Shown here piece by piece: positions 15,838 to 24,658 of a stretch of 45,369 nt of DNA (its first letter is position 1; each line of letters opens with the position of its first letter). The position numbers and the translations under genes were made by a program. Source of the DNA: Thiomicrorhabdus heinhorstiae (GTDB lineage Bacteria; Pseudomonadota; Gammaproteobacteria; Thiomicrospirales; Thiomicrospiraceae). Where the stretch lies: contig NZ_JACBGI020000019.1 of the NCBI RefSeq assembly GCF_013391765.2, positions 1-45,369 of the forward strand, written 5' to 3'. The notes beneath the pieces were generated by a model. It was not told the origin of the DNA. It was given only the letters and a program-made list of their open reading frames with translations, and ran no database searches.

Positions 15838-18160
15838 TACCGTCTCCCAACCGCTAAAAAGCGGCGTTCGCGCCCCGATCAAGCACGACAGTGCGGAAAA
15901 ACATCTTGACGGCGGAGCTCGTTATATCGACGATCTGCCGGAACCACAGGCACTGCTCCACCTGCACGTTGCCCAAAGTGAATGCGCCCATGCACAGGTT
16001 TTGAGCATGGATCTGGAGGCGGTCAAAAGCTATCCCGGCGTCGTCAAGGTACTGACCGCGGAGGACATCCCCGGTAAAAACGACTTCGCCGCCGTGACCG
16101 AAGGCGATCCGGTTTTGGTGAAAGACTTGGTCGAGTACCTCGGTCAGGCGCTGTTTGTGGTCGCCGCCGAATCGATCGGCATTGCACGCAAAGCAGCCGG
16201 ACTGGCGAAAGTCGAATATCAGGAACTGCCGGCAATCCTCGATGTGCGCGACGCCTTGCAGAAAAAATCCTTTGTTCTGGAAAGCAAACGTTTTCTGCGC
16301 GGAGAACCGCAGGAAAAGCTGGCTCAAAGTACCCATCGCATCCAGGGCGAAATCGAAATCGGCGGACAGGATCACTTCTACCTGGAATCGAATATCGCCC
16401 TGGCCATCCCCGGAGAAGACCAGGATATTAAGGTTTACAGCTCCACCCAACACCCTTCGGAAGTACAACACACCTGCGCCAAGGTATTGGGCGTCGCCGA
16501 TCACAACATTAATATCGAAGTACGCCGCATGGGCGGTGGCTTCGGTGGAAAGGAATCGCAACCGGCGCAGATCGCCGCAATTACCGCTCTGTGCGCTTCC
16601 ATCTGTCGTCGTCCGGCCAAATTGCGCCTCGATCGCGATCTGGATATGACCCTGACCGGCAAACGCCACGATTATGTCATCGGTTACGATGTCGGCTTCG
16701 ACGATCAAGGCCTCATTCAGGCGGTTCGCTATGAAGCCGCTTCGCGTTGCGGCATGTCTGCCGACCTGTCAGCATCGATCAACGACCGTACCATGTTCCA
16801 CCTCGATAATGCCTACTATCTGGACAATGTCGAAATCGTCTCGCATCGCTGCAAGACGCACACGGTATCCAACACCGCTTTCCGCGGTTTCGGCGGCCCG
16901 CAGGGCATGGTGGCAATGGAACGGGTCATCGACGAGATCGCCTATCACCTCGGGCTGGATCCGTTGGAAGTGCGCAAGCGCAACTACTACGGTATCGACG
17001 AGCGTAATATCACCCCTTACCACATGCCGGTGACCGACAATATCATCCACGAAATCACCGCCGAGCTGGAAGCGGATTCCGACTATGCCGCCCGCCGCGA
17101 GCAGTTGATCGAATTCAATCGAACCAGCCCGTTTATTAAAAAGGGGCTGGCGATGACGCCGGTCAAATTCGGTATCTCTTTTACCGCCACCCACCTTAAC
17201 CAGGCCGGAGCTCTGTTGCACATCTACAGTGACGGTTCGATCCATCTCAACCACGGCGGAACCGAGATGGGTCAGGGCCTGTTTACCAAAGTAGCGCAGA
17301 TTGTCGCCGAAGTTTTTCAGGTGGAAGTCGAACGCATAAAAATCACCGCCACCAATACCGAAAAGGTTCCGAACACCTCCCCGACCGCCGCTTCAAGTGG
17401 TTGCGACTTGAACGGAAAGGCCGCGGAAAACGCCGCCCTGATCATCAAACAGCGTTTGACGGAATTTGCCGGACAGCACTATGGCGTCGATGCCGACATG
17501 ATCCGCTTCACTCCATCCGGCGTTCAGGTCGGCGGACACAAGGTTCCGTTTAATCAACTGGTCATGCAGGCTTATCTGGCCCGAGTATCCTTGTCGACAA
17601 CCGGCTTCTACCGCACCCCGAAAATCCACTTCGATCAAAGCCAGGGCAAGGGTCATCCATTTTTCTACTTCGCCTACGGCGCTGCTGTCACCGAAGTCAG
17701 CCTGGATACCTTGACCGGCGAATACAAAGTCGACCGCGTCGATGTGGTTCACGACTGCGGCGCCAGCATCAACCCGGCGATCGACATGGGGCAGGTCGAA
17801 GGCGGCTTTATTCAGGGTATGGGCTGGCTGACAACCGAAGAATTGGTGTACGACACATCCGGACGCCTGCGCACCCATGCACCGTCTACCTATAAGATTC
17901 CGGCCTGCGGAGACCGTCCGAAAGAATTCAATATCCGTCTGCGTTGCGATGCCAACCGTGAAGACACCGTTTACCGCTCCAAGGCGGTCGGCGAACCGCC
18001 CTTAATGCTCGGTATCAGCGTGTTCAACGCTCTGAACAATGCCGTCGCCAGCCTGGCCGACTATCAGGCTTGTCCGCCTTTAACGGCTCCGGCTACCCCG
18101 GAAAATCTGTTAAAAGCTTGCCGTGCCATCCAAATCCCATCCGAGGCGGCTTATGCTTAA
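15830..18160 (+). CDS. xdhB: xanthine dehydrogenase molybdenum subunit
   Basis: 776 residues from the ATG after AAGGAGG; an in-frame upstream start inside xdhA is unlikely. Molybdopterin-binding features include RRMGGGFGGKE, AFRGFGGPQGM with substrate-positioning Arg, and TAASSGCDLNGKA. The catalytic Glu is in SKAVGEPPLMLG near the C-terminus. It hydroxylates hypoxanthine and xanthine to urate. It needs molybdenum cofactor genes that are not in the window. The coding sequence is visibly richer in G+C than regions 1 and 3. Confidence 0.95.
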   Translation: MLDTVSQPLKSGVRAPIKHDSAEKHLDGGARYIDDLPEPQALLHLHVAQSECAHAQVLSMDLEAVKSYPGVVKVLTAEDIPGKNDFAAVTEGDPVLVKDLVEYLGQALFVVAAESIGIARKAAGLAKVEYQELPAILDVRDALQKKSFVLESKRFLRGEPQEKLAQSTHRIQGEIEIGGQDHFYLESNIALAIPGEDQDIKVYSSTQHPSEVQHTCAKVLGVADHNINIEVRRMGGGFGGKESQPAQIAAITALCASICRRPAKLRLDRDLDMTLTGKRHDYVIGYDVGFDDQGLIQAVRYEAASRCGMSADLSASINDRTMFHLDNAYYLDNVEIVSHRCKTHTVSNTAFRGFGGPQGMVAMERVIDEIAYHLGLDPLEVRKRNYYGIDERNITPYHMPVTDNIIHEITAELEADSDYAARREQLIEFNRTSPFIKKGLAMTPVKFGISFTATHLNQAGALLHIYSDGSIHLNHGGTEMGQGLFTKVAQIVAEVFQVEVERIKITATNTEKVPNTSPTAASSGCDLNGKAAENAALIIKQRLTEFAGQHYGVDADMIRFTPSGVQVGGHKVPFNQLVMQAYLARVSLSTTGFYRTPKIHFDQSQGKGHPFFYFAYGAAVTEVSLDTLTGEYKVDRVDVVHDCGASINPAIDMGQVEGGFIQGMGWLTTEELVYDTSGRLRTHAPSTYKIPACGDRPKEFNIRLRCDANREDTVYRSKAVGEPPLMLGISVFNALNNAVASLADYQACPPLTAPATPENLLKACRAIQIPSEAAYA

Positions 18161-19130
18161 CTGGTCAAAAATCGCCGCGCAAGCAGATGGAGAGGAAGCT
18201 TTCGTCCTGATCTCGGTCGGGAAAGTCAAAGGCTCTTCTCCTCGCGAAACCGGTGCCAAAATGCTGGTATGGCAAGATCGAATTCTCGGCACCATCGGTG
18301 GCGGCAATATGGAATTGCAAGCGATCAAGCGTGCCCGGGCATCTTTACAAAATCCATTCAACACTGGCAAGATCGACCGTACTCAGACGCCATTGATTCC
18401 GAAATTCGACCAGTGCTGCGGTGGCGTAGTGGAACTGATCTTCGAACATATCCAGCCGCAAAACTGTCAATGGCTGCAAGCACTGCGTCATTACTTGCAG
18501 AAGCCAAGCGGATACCGCTATCTGCAAACCGATTTGCGGCTGGCGCAACGCCGACTGCTGAACAAAGAACAGTTCGAACAGATTCTGGTCGATGATGTCT
18601 TCTGCGAGAGAATCGAACCGCATCACTTCCCGCTCTATCTGTTCGGTTGCGGTCATGTCGGCCGGGCACTGATGCAGCAATTGCAAGCTTTCGACGCCCA
18701 GATTGTCTGTATCGATTCGCGCCCCGAGCAATTCCCGGATCAAGAACAGGATAACGTCGAATTCATCTGTGACAGCAACTGGCAACCCCATCTTGAGGCT
18801 GCGCCGGATAATGCTTACTTCCTGGTCTTCACCCATAGCCATCAGCTCGACTACCAGATTGCCGAAGCGATCTTGAAACGTGATCGTCACAACTTCTTCG
18901 GCCTGATCGGCTCCAGAACCAAACGCGTTCGCTTCGAGCGGCAATTCCGTCAGACAGGTGTCGATGAAACGTGCCTCGAAAAGATGCACTGTCCAATCGG
19001 TTTACCGGAGCTGAAAGGAAAAGCCCCGCAAATCATCGCCGCTTCGGTTGTCGCTCAACTGCTGATCGAACGCGAAAAAAACGCCAAACAACAAACTTCT
19101 CCGTTAGCCAAGGAAACCATTTATGTGTGA
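18153..19130 (+). CDS. xdhC: XdhC molybdenum-cofactor insertion chaperone
   Basis: 325 residues from an ATG inside the end of xdhB, after GAGG. The N-terminal XdhC/CoxI domain has VKGSSPRETGAKMLV and GTIGGGNME. The C-terminal Rossmann domain has LFGCGHVGRALMQQL. XdhC binds sulfurated molybdenum cofactor and loads it into xanthine dehydrogenase. Overlapping genes on both sides fit a single assembly unit. Confidence 0.92.
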   Translation: MLNWSKIAAQADGEEAFVLISVGKVKGSSPRETGAKMLVWQDRILGTIGGGNMELQAIKRARASLQNPFNTGKIDRTQTPLIPKFDQCCGGVVELIFEHIQPQNCQWLQALRHYLQKPSGYRYLQTDLRLAQRRLLNKEQFEQILVDDVFCERIEPHHFPLYLFGCGHVGRALMQQLQAFDAQIVCIDSRPEQFPDQEQDNVEFICDSNWQPHLEAAPDNAYFLVFTHSHQLDYQIAEAILKRDRHNFFGLIGSRTKRVRFERQFRQTGVDETCLEKMHCPIGLPELKGKAPQIIAASVVAQLLIEREKNAKQQTSPLAKETIYV

Positions 19131-19620
19131 TTGTCCGCACCATTTCACCGAAGAAAACCGCTCTTTAATGCGCAAAGCGATTGCGCTCTCCAAAGAGAAA
19201 ATGGAAGCCGGTTTCGGCGGCCCTTTCGGGGCGATTATCACCAAGGACGGCAAAGTGATTGCCGAAGGTTACAATCAGGTCACGTCTTCCAACGACCCGA
19301 CCGCTCACGCGGAAGTCACCGCCATCCGCAACGCCTGTCAGGCTCTAGGGACTTTCGATCTGAAGGGTTGTGAAATCTATACCAGCTGCGAACCCTGCCC
19401 GATGTGCCTGAGCGCCATCTACTGGGCCCGTCTCGACAAAATTTATTATGCCAACAGCCGGGAGGACGCCGCGGAAATCGGTTTTGACGACGCCCTGCTG
19501 TATGACGAAATTCCCAAACCGATCGAACAGCGCAGCATTCCGACCGAACGCCTGCTGGAAGATGAAGCCATAAAACCCTTTAAAGACTGGCAGGCCAAAG
19601 AAGACAAAGTTCCTTATTAG
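19123..19620 (+). CDS. guaD: guanine deaminase, cytidine-deaminase fold
   Basis: 165 residues. Zinc-site motifs HAE (with the proton-shuttle Glu) and PCPMC are both present (THAHAEVTAIRNACQ-like helix; SCEPCPMCLSAIYWARLDKIYYA). Length and the C-terminal region match the B. subtilis GuaD type rather than TadA. It converts guanine to xanthine for XdhAB. The extra N-terminal MCDCPHH is unusual. The 8-base overlap with xdhC supports operon membership. Confidence 0.85.
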   Translation: MCDCPHHFTEENRSLMRKAIALSKEKMEAGFGGPFGAIITKDGKVIAEGYNQVTSSNDPTAHAEVTAIRNACQALGTFDLKGCEIYTSCEPCPMCLSAIYWARLDKIYYANSREDAAEIGFDDALLYDEIPKPIEQRSIPTERLLEDEAIKPFKDWQAKEDKVPY

Positions 19621-19689
19621 GGATTCTTTCGCTTATCGAGCTTAGAGACCGATTCCACGCAACCGATTTAATTGTCAAAAGGAGATCCG

Positions 19690-21216
19690 ATGACTCCGCG
19701 ATTGCAACTGAAACAGATCACCAAGGCCTTTCCCGGCTGTCTCGCCAATGACCGCGTCGATCTGAAAATTCAACCGGGCGAGATACACGCTCTGCTCGGT
19801 GAAAACGGCGCCGGCAAGAGTACCCTGGTAAAAATGATTTACGGCCTGATGCAGCCGGATTCCGGTCAGATATTCTGGCAGGGTGAAGAAGTCATCATGC
19901 AGAATCCGAAAATGGCACGCAGTCTTGGGATCGGTATGGTCTTCCAGCACTTTTCACTTTTCGAAGCGATGACCGTGCTGGAAAACATCGCGGTCGGCAT
20001 GGATCAGGCTGTCGATCTGAAAACGCTCGAGAAACAGCTGGTGGAAATTTCCGCCGATTACGGTTTGCAGATTGATCCGCGCAAAGCGATTCATGATCTG
20101 TCGGTCGGTGAACGCCAGAGGGTGGAAATTCTCCGCTGCCTGCTGCAGCAACCCAAACTGCTGATTATGGACGAACCGACTTCGGTACTGACGCCTCAAG
20201 AGGTCGAAAAATTATTCGTTACCTTGAAGCGGTTGGCATCCGAAGGTGTCTCTATTCTATATATCAGCCATAAGCTGGACGAAATCAAAACTCTGTGTCA
20301 CAGCGCGACTATTTTGCGCGGCGGTCGCTTTATCGAAACGCTTGACCCGACGCAGGAAACTCCGGCCGCCATGGCACAACGCATGGTCGGTGAAAAAATC
20401 ACCCCGCCGAAACGCACTGAAAAAACCGCTTACGGCAAAGAAATCATTCGCGTGCAAAATCTATCGGTTGAATCCGACCAACCGTTCGGCAACGATCTCA
20501 AGGAGATCAGCTTTCAGATTCGCGAAGGCGAAATTCTCGGCGTAGCCGGTATTGCCGGTAACGGTCAGACCGAACTGCTGGAAGCGCTTTCCGGAGAAGT
20601 CGACACCCCGATCGACAGCATTGTCATCCAGGGACGTCCAAGCGGGAATCTGCCGTCCAATCAACGACGTATGATCGGCATGGCTTACGTTCCCGAAGAG
20701 CGTCTCGGGCACGGGTCGGTACCGGACGAATCTTTGCACTCCAATGCCCTATTGAGTGGTTATCAAGCCAAAAAACTCCTCAATCGCGGCTTTATCGACC
20801 ACAAAAAATGCAGCGACTATGCTAATCACATCTGTGACAAATACAAGGTCAAACAATCCGGCATCAACTCCGCCGCCAAAAGCTTATCCGGCGGAAATCT
20901 GCAGAAATTCATCGTCGGTCGTGAAATCGAACAGGGACCCAGTCTGCTGATCGCCGCCCAGCCGACCTGGGGTGTCGATGCCGGTGCCGCCGCCGCCATT
21001 CATCAATCGATTATCGATCTGGCGCAGAAAAACAGTGCTGTGCTGGTACTGTCGCAAGATCTCGACGAACTGTTTGCAATCTGCGATGCCATCTGTGTGA
21101 TCTATGAAGGACGCCTGTCGGCCACCTATCCGATTTCGGCGATCAGCCGCGAAGAGATCGGCTTGCTGATGGGCGGGATTACTCCACCACTTTCAACCCC
21201 AGCGCAAACAGCATAA
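19690..21216 (+). CDS. purine nucleoside/base ABC transporter ATPase
   Basis: 508 residues with two ABC domains in tandem, as in NupO/YufO and sugar-type RbsA proteins. The first has Walker A GENGAGKST, signature SVGERQRVEILR and LLIMDEPTSVLT. The second has a degenerate P-loop GIAGNGQTELLEAL and signature LSGGNLQKFIVGRE, normal for this family. The ATG follows AAAAGGAG; a TTG 18 bases upstream is unlikely. It energises the two permeases behind it. The matching binding protein is encoded about 5 kb away at 26151-27239. Confidence 0.9.
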   Translation: MTPRLQLKQITKAFPGCLANDRVDLKIQPGEIHALLGENGAGKSTLVKMIYGLMQPDSGQIFWQGEEVIMQNPKMARSLGIGMVFQHFSLFEAMTVLENIAVGMDQAVDLKTLEKQLVEISADYGLQIDPRKAIHDLSVGERQRVEILRCLLQQPKLLIMDEPTSVLTPQEVEKLFVTLKRLASEGVSILYISHKLDEIKTLCHSATILRGGRFIETLDPTQETPAAMAQRMVGEKITPPKRTEKTAYGKEIIRVQNLSVESDQPFGNDLKEISFQIREGEILGVAGIAGNGQTELLEALSGEVDTPIDSIVIQGRPSGNLPSNQRRMIGMAYVPEERLGHGSVPDESLHSNALLSGYQAKKLLNRGFIDHKKCSDYANHICDKYKVKQSGINSAAKSLSGGNLQKFIVGREIEQGPSLLIAAQPTWGVDAGAAAAIHQSIIDLAQKNSAVLVLSQDLDELFAICDAICVIYEGRLSATYPISAISREEIGLLMGGITPPLSTPAQTA

Positions 21217-21228
21217 GGAGCTTCGCAC

Positions 21229-22311
21229 ATGATATCGCTTAAACTCGAAGCGCGCAGCCAACCATCCGACAAGATGCGTTATCTCTCGCCGTTAATCGCG
21301 GTGGTGTTGACCCTACTCTCCGGAATCGTGCTGTTTTCATTGATGGGCACGTCTCCGTGGGAAGGACTGTACGTCTTCTTTATCGAACCGGTCTCCAGTC
21401 TGTACGGCCTGGGTGAACTTGCCGTCAAGGCAACCCCGCTGATTCTGATAGCGCTCGGTCTGTCGATCGGTTTCCGAGCCAATATCTGGAATATCGGTGC
21501 CGAAGGACAGTTGATTCTCGGCGCCATCTTCGGCGGCAGCCTGGCTCTGTGGATCTACCCTGACGGCAATATCTGGTTGATCCCGTCGATGATCGTGTTC
21601 GGAGCCCTCGGCGGGATGCTGTGGGCAGCAATCCCGGCATTCCTGAAAACCCGTTTCAATACCAATGAAATTCTCACCAGTCTGATGTTGACCTATGTCG
21701 CTATCCTACTGCTCAACTACATGGTTAACGGCCCTTTACGCGATCCTTCGGGTTATAACTTCCCGGAATCGCGCATGTTCCAGGACGCCGCACTCCTGCC
21801 GATTTTGCTGGAAGGCACTCGCTTGAATCTGGGGAGCCTGGTGACGCTGATGATTCTGATCGGCCTGTGGGTCATGCTGTCGAAAACCCTGATCGGTTTC
21901 CAGATTCGCGTGGTCGGGCAAGCACCGGATGCGGCCAAATACGCCGGTTTCAACCACAAGAAAATTATCTGGTTCAGCTTGATGCTCAGCGGAGGGCTCG
22001 CCGGGATTGCCGGTATGATGGAAGTCTCCGGTCCGATCGGTCAGATATTACCGTCGATCTCTCCGGGATACGGCTTTACGGCGATTATCGTCGCTTTTCT
22101 TGGTCGATTGCATCCGGTCGGGATTCTTTTTGCCGGACTGATCATGGCGATCTCTTATCTTGGTGGCGAATCGGCGCAGATCTCGCTGGGTCTGCCGATG
22201 GCTCTGACCGGGGTTTTCCAAGGCTTATTACTATTCTTCCTGCTGGCGGCCGATGTTCTGATCCGCTATCGCATTGTCCTCGCGTTTAAATCCAAAGCGG
22301 CTCAAGTTTAA
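21229..22311 (+). CDS. purine nucleoside/base ABC permease (NupP-like)
   Basis: 360 residues, about nine transmembrane segments, BPD_transp_2 family. Typical sequence is IGFRANIWNIGAEGQLILGAIFGG in the first third and GQAPDAAKYAGFNHKKIIW, the ATPase-contact segment. It forms a heterodimer with the next permease. Only 12 bases separate it from the ATPase gene. Context with xdh and guaD suggests purine bases or nucleosides as cargo. Confidence 0.88.
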   Translation: MISLKLEARSQPSDKMRYLSPLIAVVLTLLSGIVLFSLMGTSPWEGLYVFFIEPVSSLYGLGELAVKATPLILIALGLSIGFRANIWNIGAEGQLILGAIFGGSLALWIYPDGNIWLIPSMIVFGALGGMLWAAIPAFLKTRFNTNEILTSLMLTYVAILLLNYMVNGPLRDPSGYNFPESRMFQDAALLPILLEGTRLNLGSLVTLMILIGLWVMLSKTLIGFQIRVVGQAPDAAKYAGFNHKKIIWFSLMLSGGLAGIAGMMEVSGPIGQILPSISPGYGFTAIIVAFLGRLHPVGILFAGLIMAISYLGGESAQISLGLPMALTGVFQGLLLFFLLAADVLIRYRIVLAFKSKAAQV

Positions 22312-22323
22312 AAGGAATTTTTT

Positions 22324-23250
22324 ATGGCATTGAATCCTGAAGTTATTGCTTTGATTATCGTCACCATTATCGGTGCAGCGACACCGCTGCTGCTGGCGGC
22401 ACTCGGCGAGCTGATCGCGGAGAAATCCGGCGTCCTCAACCTGGGACTGGAAGGGATGATGATCATGGGCGCGGTCATCGCCTTTATGACCGTGCATAAT
22501 ACCGGCAGCGCTACTCTCGGCATTGTGGCCGGTATCCTCGCCGGCATGGGAATGGCGCTGATCTTCGCTTTCCTGACCCTCAGCCTGCAATCCAATCAGG
22601 TTGCAACCGGTCTGGCACTGACCATTTTCGGTCTCGGCCTGAGCGCCCTATTGGGGAGAGAATACGTCGGGATTGCCTACAGCGGTTTGCCGAAGCTGGA
22701 TCTACCTGTTTTGAGCGAACTGCCGTTTTTCGGCAAGGTACTGTTCAGTCACGACATCCTGATTTATTTTTCACTGTTTATGGTTTTCGCCACCTTCTAT
22801 TTCCTCAATCGTACCCGTTCCGGTCTGATTCTGCGCGCCGTCGGCGAATCGCACGATGCGGCGCACTCCATCGGTTATCCGGTCATTGCCATCCGCTATA
22901 TGGCGGTACTCTACGGTGGCGCCATGAGCGGCCTGGCAGGCGCTTATCTGTCGCTGTCCTACTCGCCGATGTGGGCCGATAATATGACCGCGGGTCGAGG
23001 CTGGATCGCGCTGGCACTGGTGGTATTCGCCATGTGGATGCCGTCGCGAGTGCTGCTCGGCGCCTATATGTTCGGCGGGATCACCATTCTACAGTTGCAC
23101 GGTCAGGGAATGGGAATCGCCATTCCGTCGGAATTTTTCTCTATGCTGCCGTATCTGGCAACCATTATCGTACTGGTCATTATTTCCAGACAGAGCAGTG
23201 CCAGCCTGGCACCGGCCAGTCTCGGAAAGCCGTTTCATCCAACCCACTAA
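22324..23250 (+). CDS. purine nucleoside/base ABC permease (NupQ-like)
   Basis: 308 residues, about eight transmembrane segments. ATPLLLAALGELIAEKSGVLNLGLEGMMIMGA at the start and VGESHDAAHSIGYPVIAIRY in the ATPase-contact loop are characteristic of the NupQ/YufQ group. Last gene of the plus-strand purine operon; a strong terminator follows its stop. Confidence 0.88.
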   Translation: MALNPEVIALIIVTIIGAATPLLLAALGELIAEKSGVLNLGLEGMMIMGAVIAFMTVHNTGSATLGIVAGILAGMGMALIFAFLTLSLQSNQVATGLALTIFGLGLSALLGREYVGIAYSGLPKLDLPVLSELPFFGKVLFSHDILIYFSLFMVFATFYFLNRTRSGLILRAVGESHDAAHSIGYPVIAIRYMAVLYGGAMSGLAGAYLSLSYSPMWADNMTAGRGWIALALVVFAMWMPSRVLLGAYMFGGITILQLHGQGMGIAIPSEFFSMLPYLATIIVLVIISRQSSASLAPASLGKPFHPTH

Positions 23251-23273
23251 CGTCTATCGAACAACAGCCAGCC

Positions 23274-23296
23274 AACCCGCTCCGGCGGGTTTTTTA
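23274..23296 (+). terminator. terminator of the uraH-xdh-transporter operon
   Basis: AACCCGC, TCCG loop, GCGGGTT, then a T-run. No comparable structure is seen between uraH and this point, so one long transcript is plausible. Confidence 0.9.
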
Positions 23297-23397
23297 TTGC
23301 CTGTTTTCACGCTATATTTTTTCTGGAAAACTATTTGAAACGGTTACACTTAGTTTCTATGGAGACAAGGTTTCGCGACGACTAAACGGACTAAGAC

Positions 23398-24216
23398 ATG
23401 TGGGAATTCATCAAAAGACGCTTTGCAAGAAACAATTTCAGCGGTCTGACTCTCACCGTTTTGCTGTTGGCATTCGCTTATATCTCCTGCCTGTTGGCAG
23501 GTCTGACCGAAGATATCGTCACCAGTGATTCGATCGTCTCCTTCGATGAGCATATCGCTTCACTTTTATTGGCAGATCGCAATCATGCTACAGTAGAGTT
23601 CTTCCTGGCCTTCACCTTTCTCGGCCAACCGATTCTGGTTTCTCTAAGCCTGTTACTGGCTGCTGTCGGCCTGCTTTGGACCAGGCTCATGCAATGGATG
23701 ATTCCGCTGACTGTTTCATCACTCAGCAGCCTTTTGCTGGTTTTTCTCGGCAAAAATACGATTGCCAGGCCTCGTCCGGTCGATCCACTCTTCGCTGTAC
23801 ACTCGTTTAGCTTTCCATCCGGTCATTCGGCTATCGCCGTTTCCGTGTACGGTTTTATCGGTCTGATCTTTCTGTATCAAGCCCGCAGACTATCAACTCG
23901 CTTTAGCATACTGACACTGACCATTTTCGTGATCGGCGCGGTACTATTAAGCCGTATGGTTCTCGGAGTTCACTATTTCAGTGATGTCATCGGCGGCCTG
24001 CTGGTCGGAAGTCTATCGATTACGTTAGGTCTGGGTATCTACTACTGGCAGCTTAATCATAATTACAGTCTCCAACGAACTGAAAGCAAGCAGAACCATT
24101 TACCTAAAATTTTACTGCTGGCACTGATATTCGTACTGGCCTGGGTCGGTTTCGAAGTTTTCGGAGAGAATCTTTTTTACCAGGATCAATTAGCAGTAGA
24201 GAGAGGCATACAGTGA
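23398..24216 (+). CDS. PAP2-family membrane phosphatase
   Basis: 272 residues with about six transmembrane segments and the full PAP2 signature: KNTIARPRP, PSGHS and SRMVLGVHYFSD. Members dephosphorylate phosphatidic acid, phosphatidylglycerol phosphate or undecaprenyl pyrophosphate at the outer face of the inner membrane. A hydrophobic C-terminal extension (about 240-262) is present. It overlaps dgkA (GTGA), so the pair probably acts in lipid or lipid-carrier recycling. Unrelated to the purine genes on both sides. Confidence 0.85.
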   Translation: MWEFIKRRFARNNFSGLTLTVLLLAFAYISCLLAGLTEDIVTSDSIVSFDEHIASLLLADRNHATVEFFLAFTFLGQPILVSLSLLLAAVGLLWTRLMQWMIPLTVSSLSSLLLVFLGKNTIARPRPVDPLFAVHSFSFPSGHSAIAVSVYGFIGLIFLYQARRLSTRFSILTLTIFVIGAVLLSRMVLGVHYFSDVIGGLLVGSLSITLGLGIYYWQLNHNYSLQRTESKQNHLPKILLLALIFVLAWVGFEVFGENLFYQDQLAVERGIQ

Positions 24217-24566
24217 AGAATCAAAACTTTGCTAATCGACTTAGCTTTGCTTTAAACGGCATCAAACACGCCTTTAAAAACGAGTCCAGCTTTCGGGCGC
24301 AGTTACTCCTGGCAGTTATCGCGATCGTGTATTTTTACTGGCTGGGCGTGACAATGGTCTGGTGGACCATCCTGATCATGATTATCGCCTTGATTCTTGC
24401 GATGGAACTGCTGAATACTTCCATCGAGGCACTGGCAGACCATTTACACCCGGAAGTGCATCCAACGATCAAGATCGTGAAAGATCTGGCCGCGGGCGCC
24501 GTACTGATTTTAAGCGTCGCAGCGGTCATCTTCGCCGTTTTGACGAGCATAAACTTCTGGCACTAA
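24213..24566 (+). CDS. dgkA: diacylglycerol kinase DgkA
   Basis: 117 residues (E. coli DgkA has 121), three transmembrane helices. The catalytic ELLNTSIE motif (two Glu and Asn as in E. coli Glu69, Asn72, Glu76) is followed by KIVKDLAAGAVLI. It phosphorylates diacylglycerol, or undecaprenol in some bacteria, using ATP. Starts with GTG after GAGAGG, overlapping the PAP2 stop. Confidence 0.92.
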   Translation: MKNQNFANRLSFALNGIKHAFKNESSFRAQLLLAVIAIVYFYWLGVTMVWWTILIMIIALILAMELLNTSIEALADHLHPEVHPTIKIVKDLAAGAVLILSVAAVIFAVLTSINFWH

Positions 24567-24612
24567 GGCAAGGAAAAGTTCCAGGCTATTTTGTGGATTG
24601 CCGAACAGAAAA

Positions 24613-24632
24613 AAGGGGCTAAAAAGCCCCTT
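24613..24632. terminator. terminator between dgkA and the NCS2 permease
   Basis: AAGGGGCT, AAAA loop, AGCCCCTT. On the minus strand it is followed by a T-run, so it ends the permease transcript. On the plus strand it may also stop dgkA. Confidence 0.85.
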
Positions 24633-24658
24633 AGGTTTGAGAGTAAAACAAACCGAAA

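Noticed and set aside
15854-16708. Long minus-strand frame (284 codons) opposite xdhB
   Set aside because: Arises from the G+C-rich codon pattern of xdhB; the sequence is low-complexity-like and has no family match.
19123-19620. tRNA adenosine deaminase (TadA)
   Set aside because: Location inside the xdh operon and the C-terminal region fit GuaD better.
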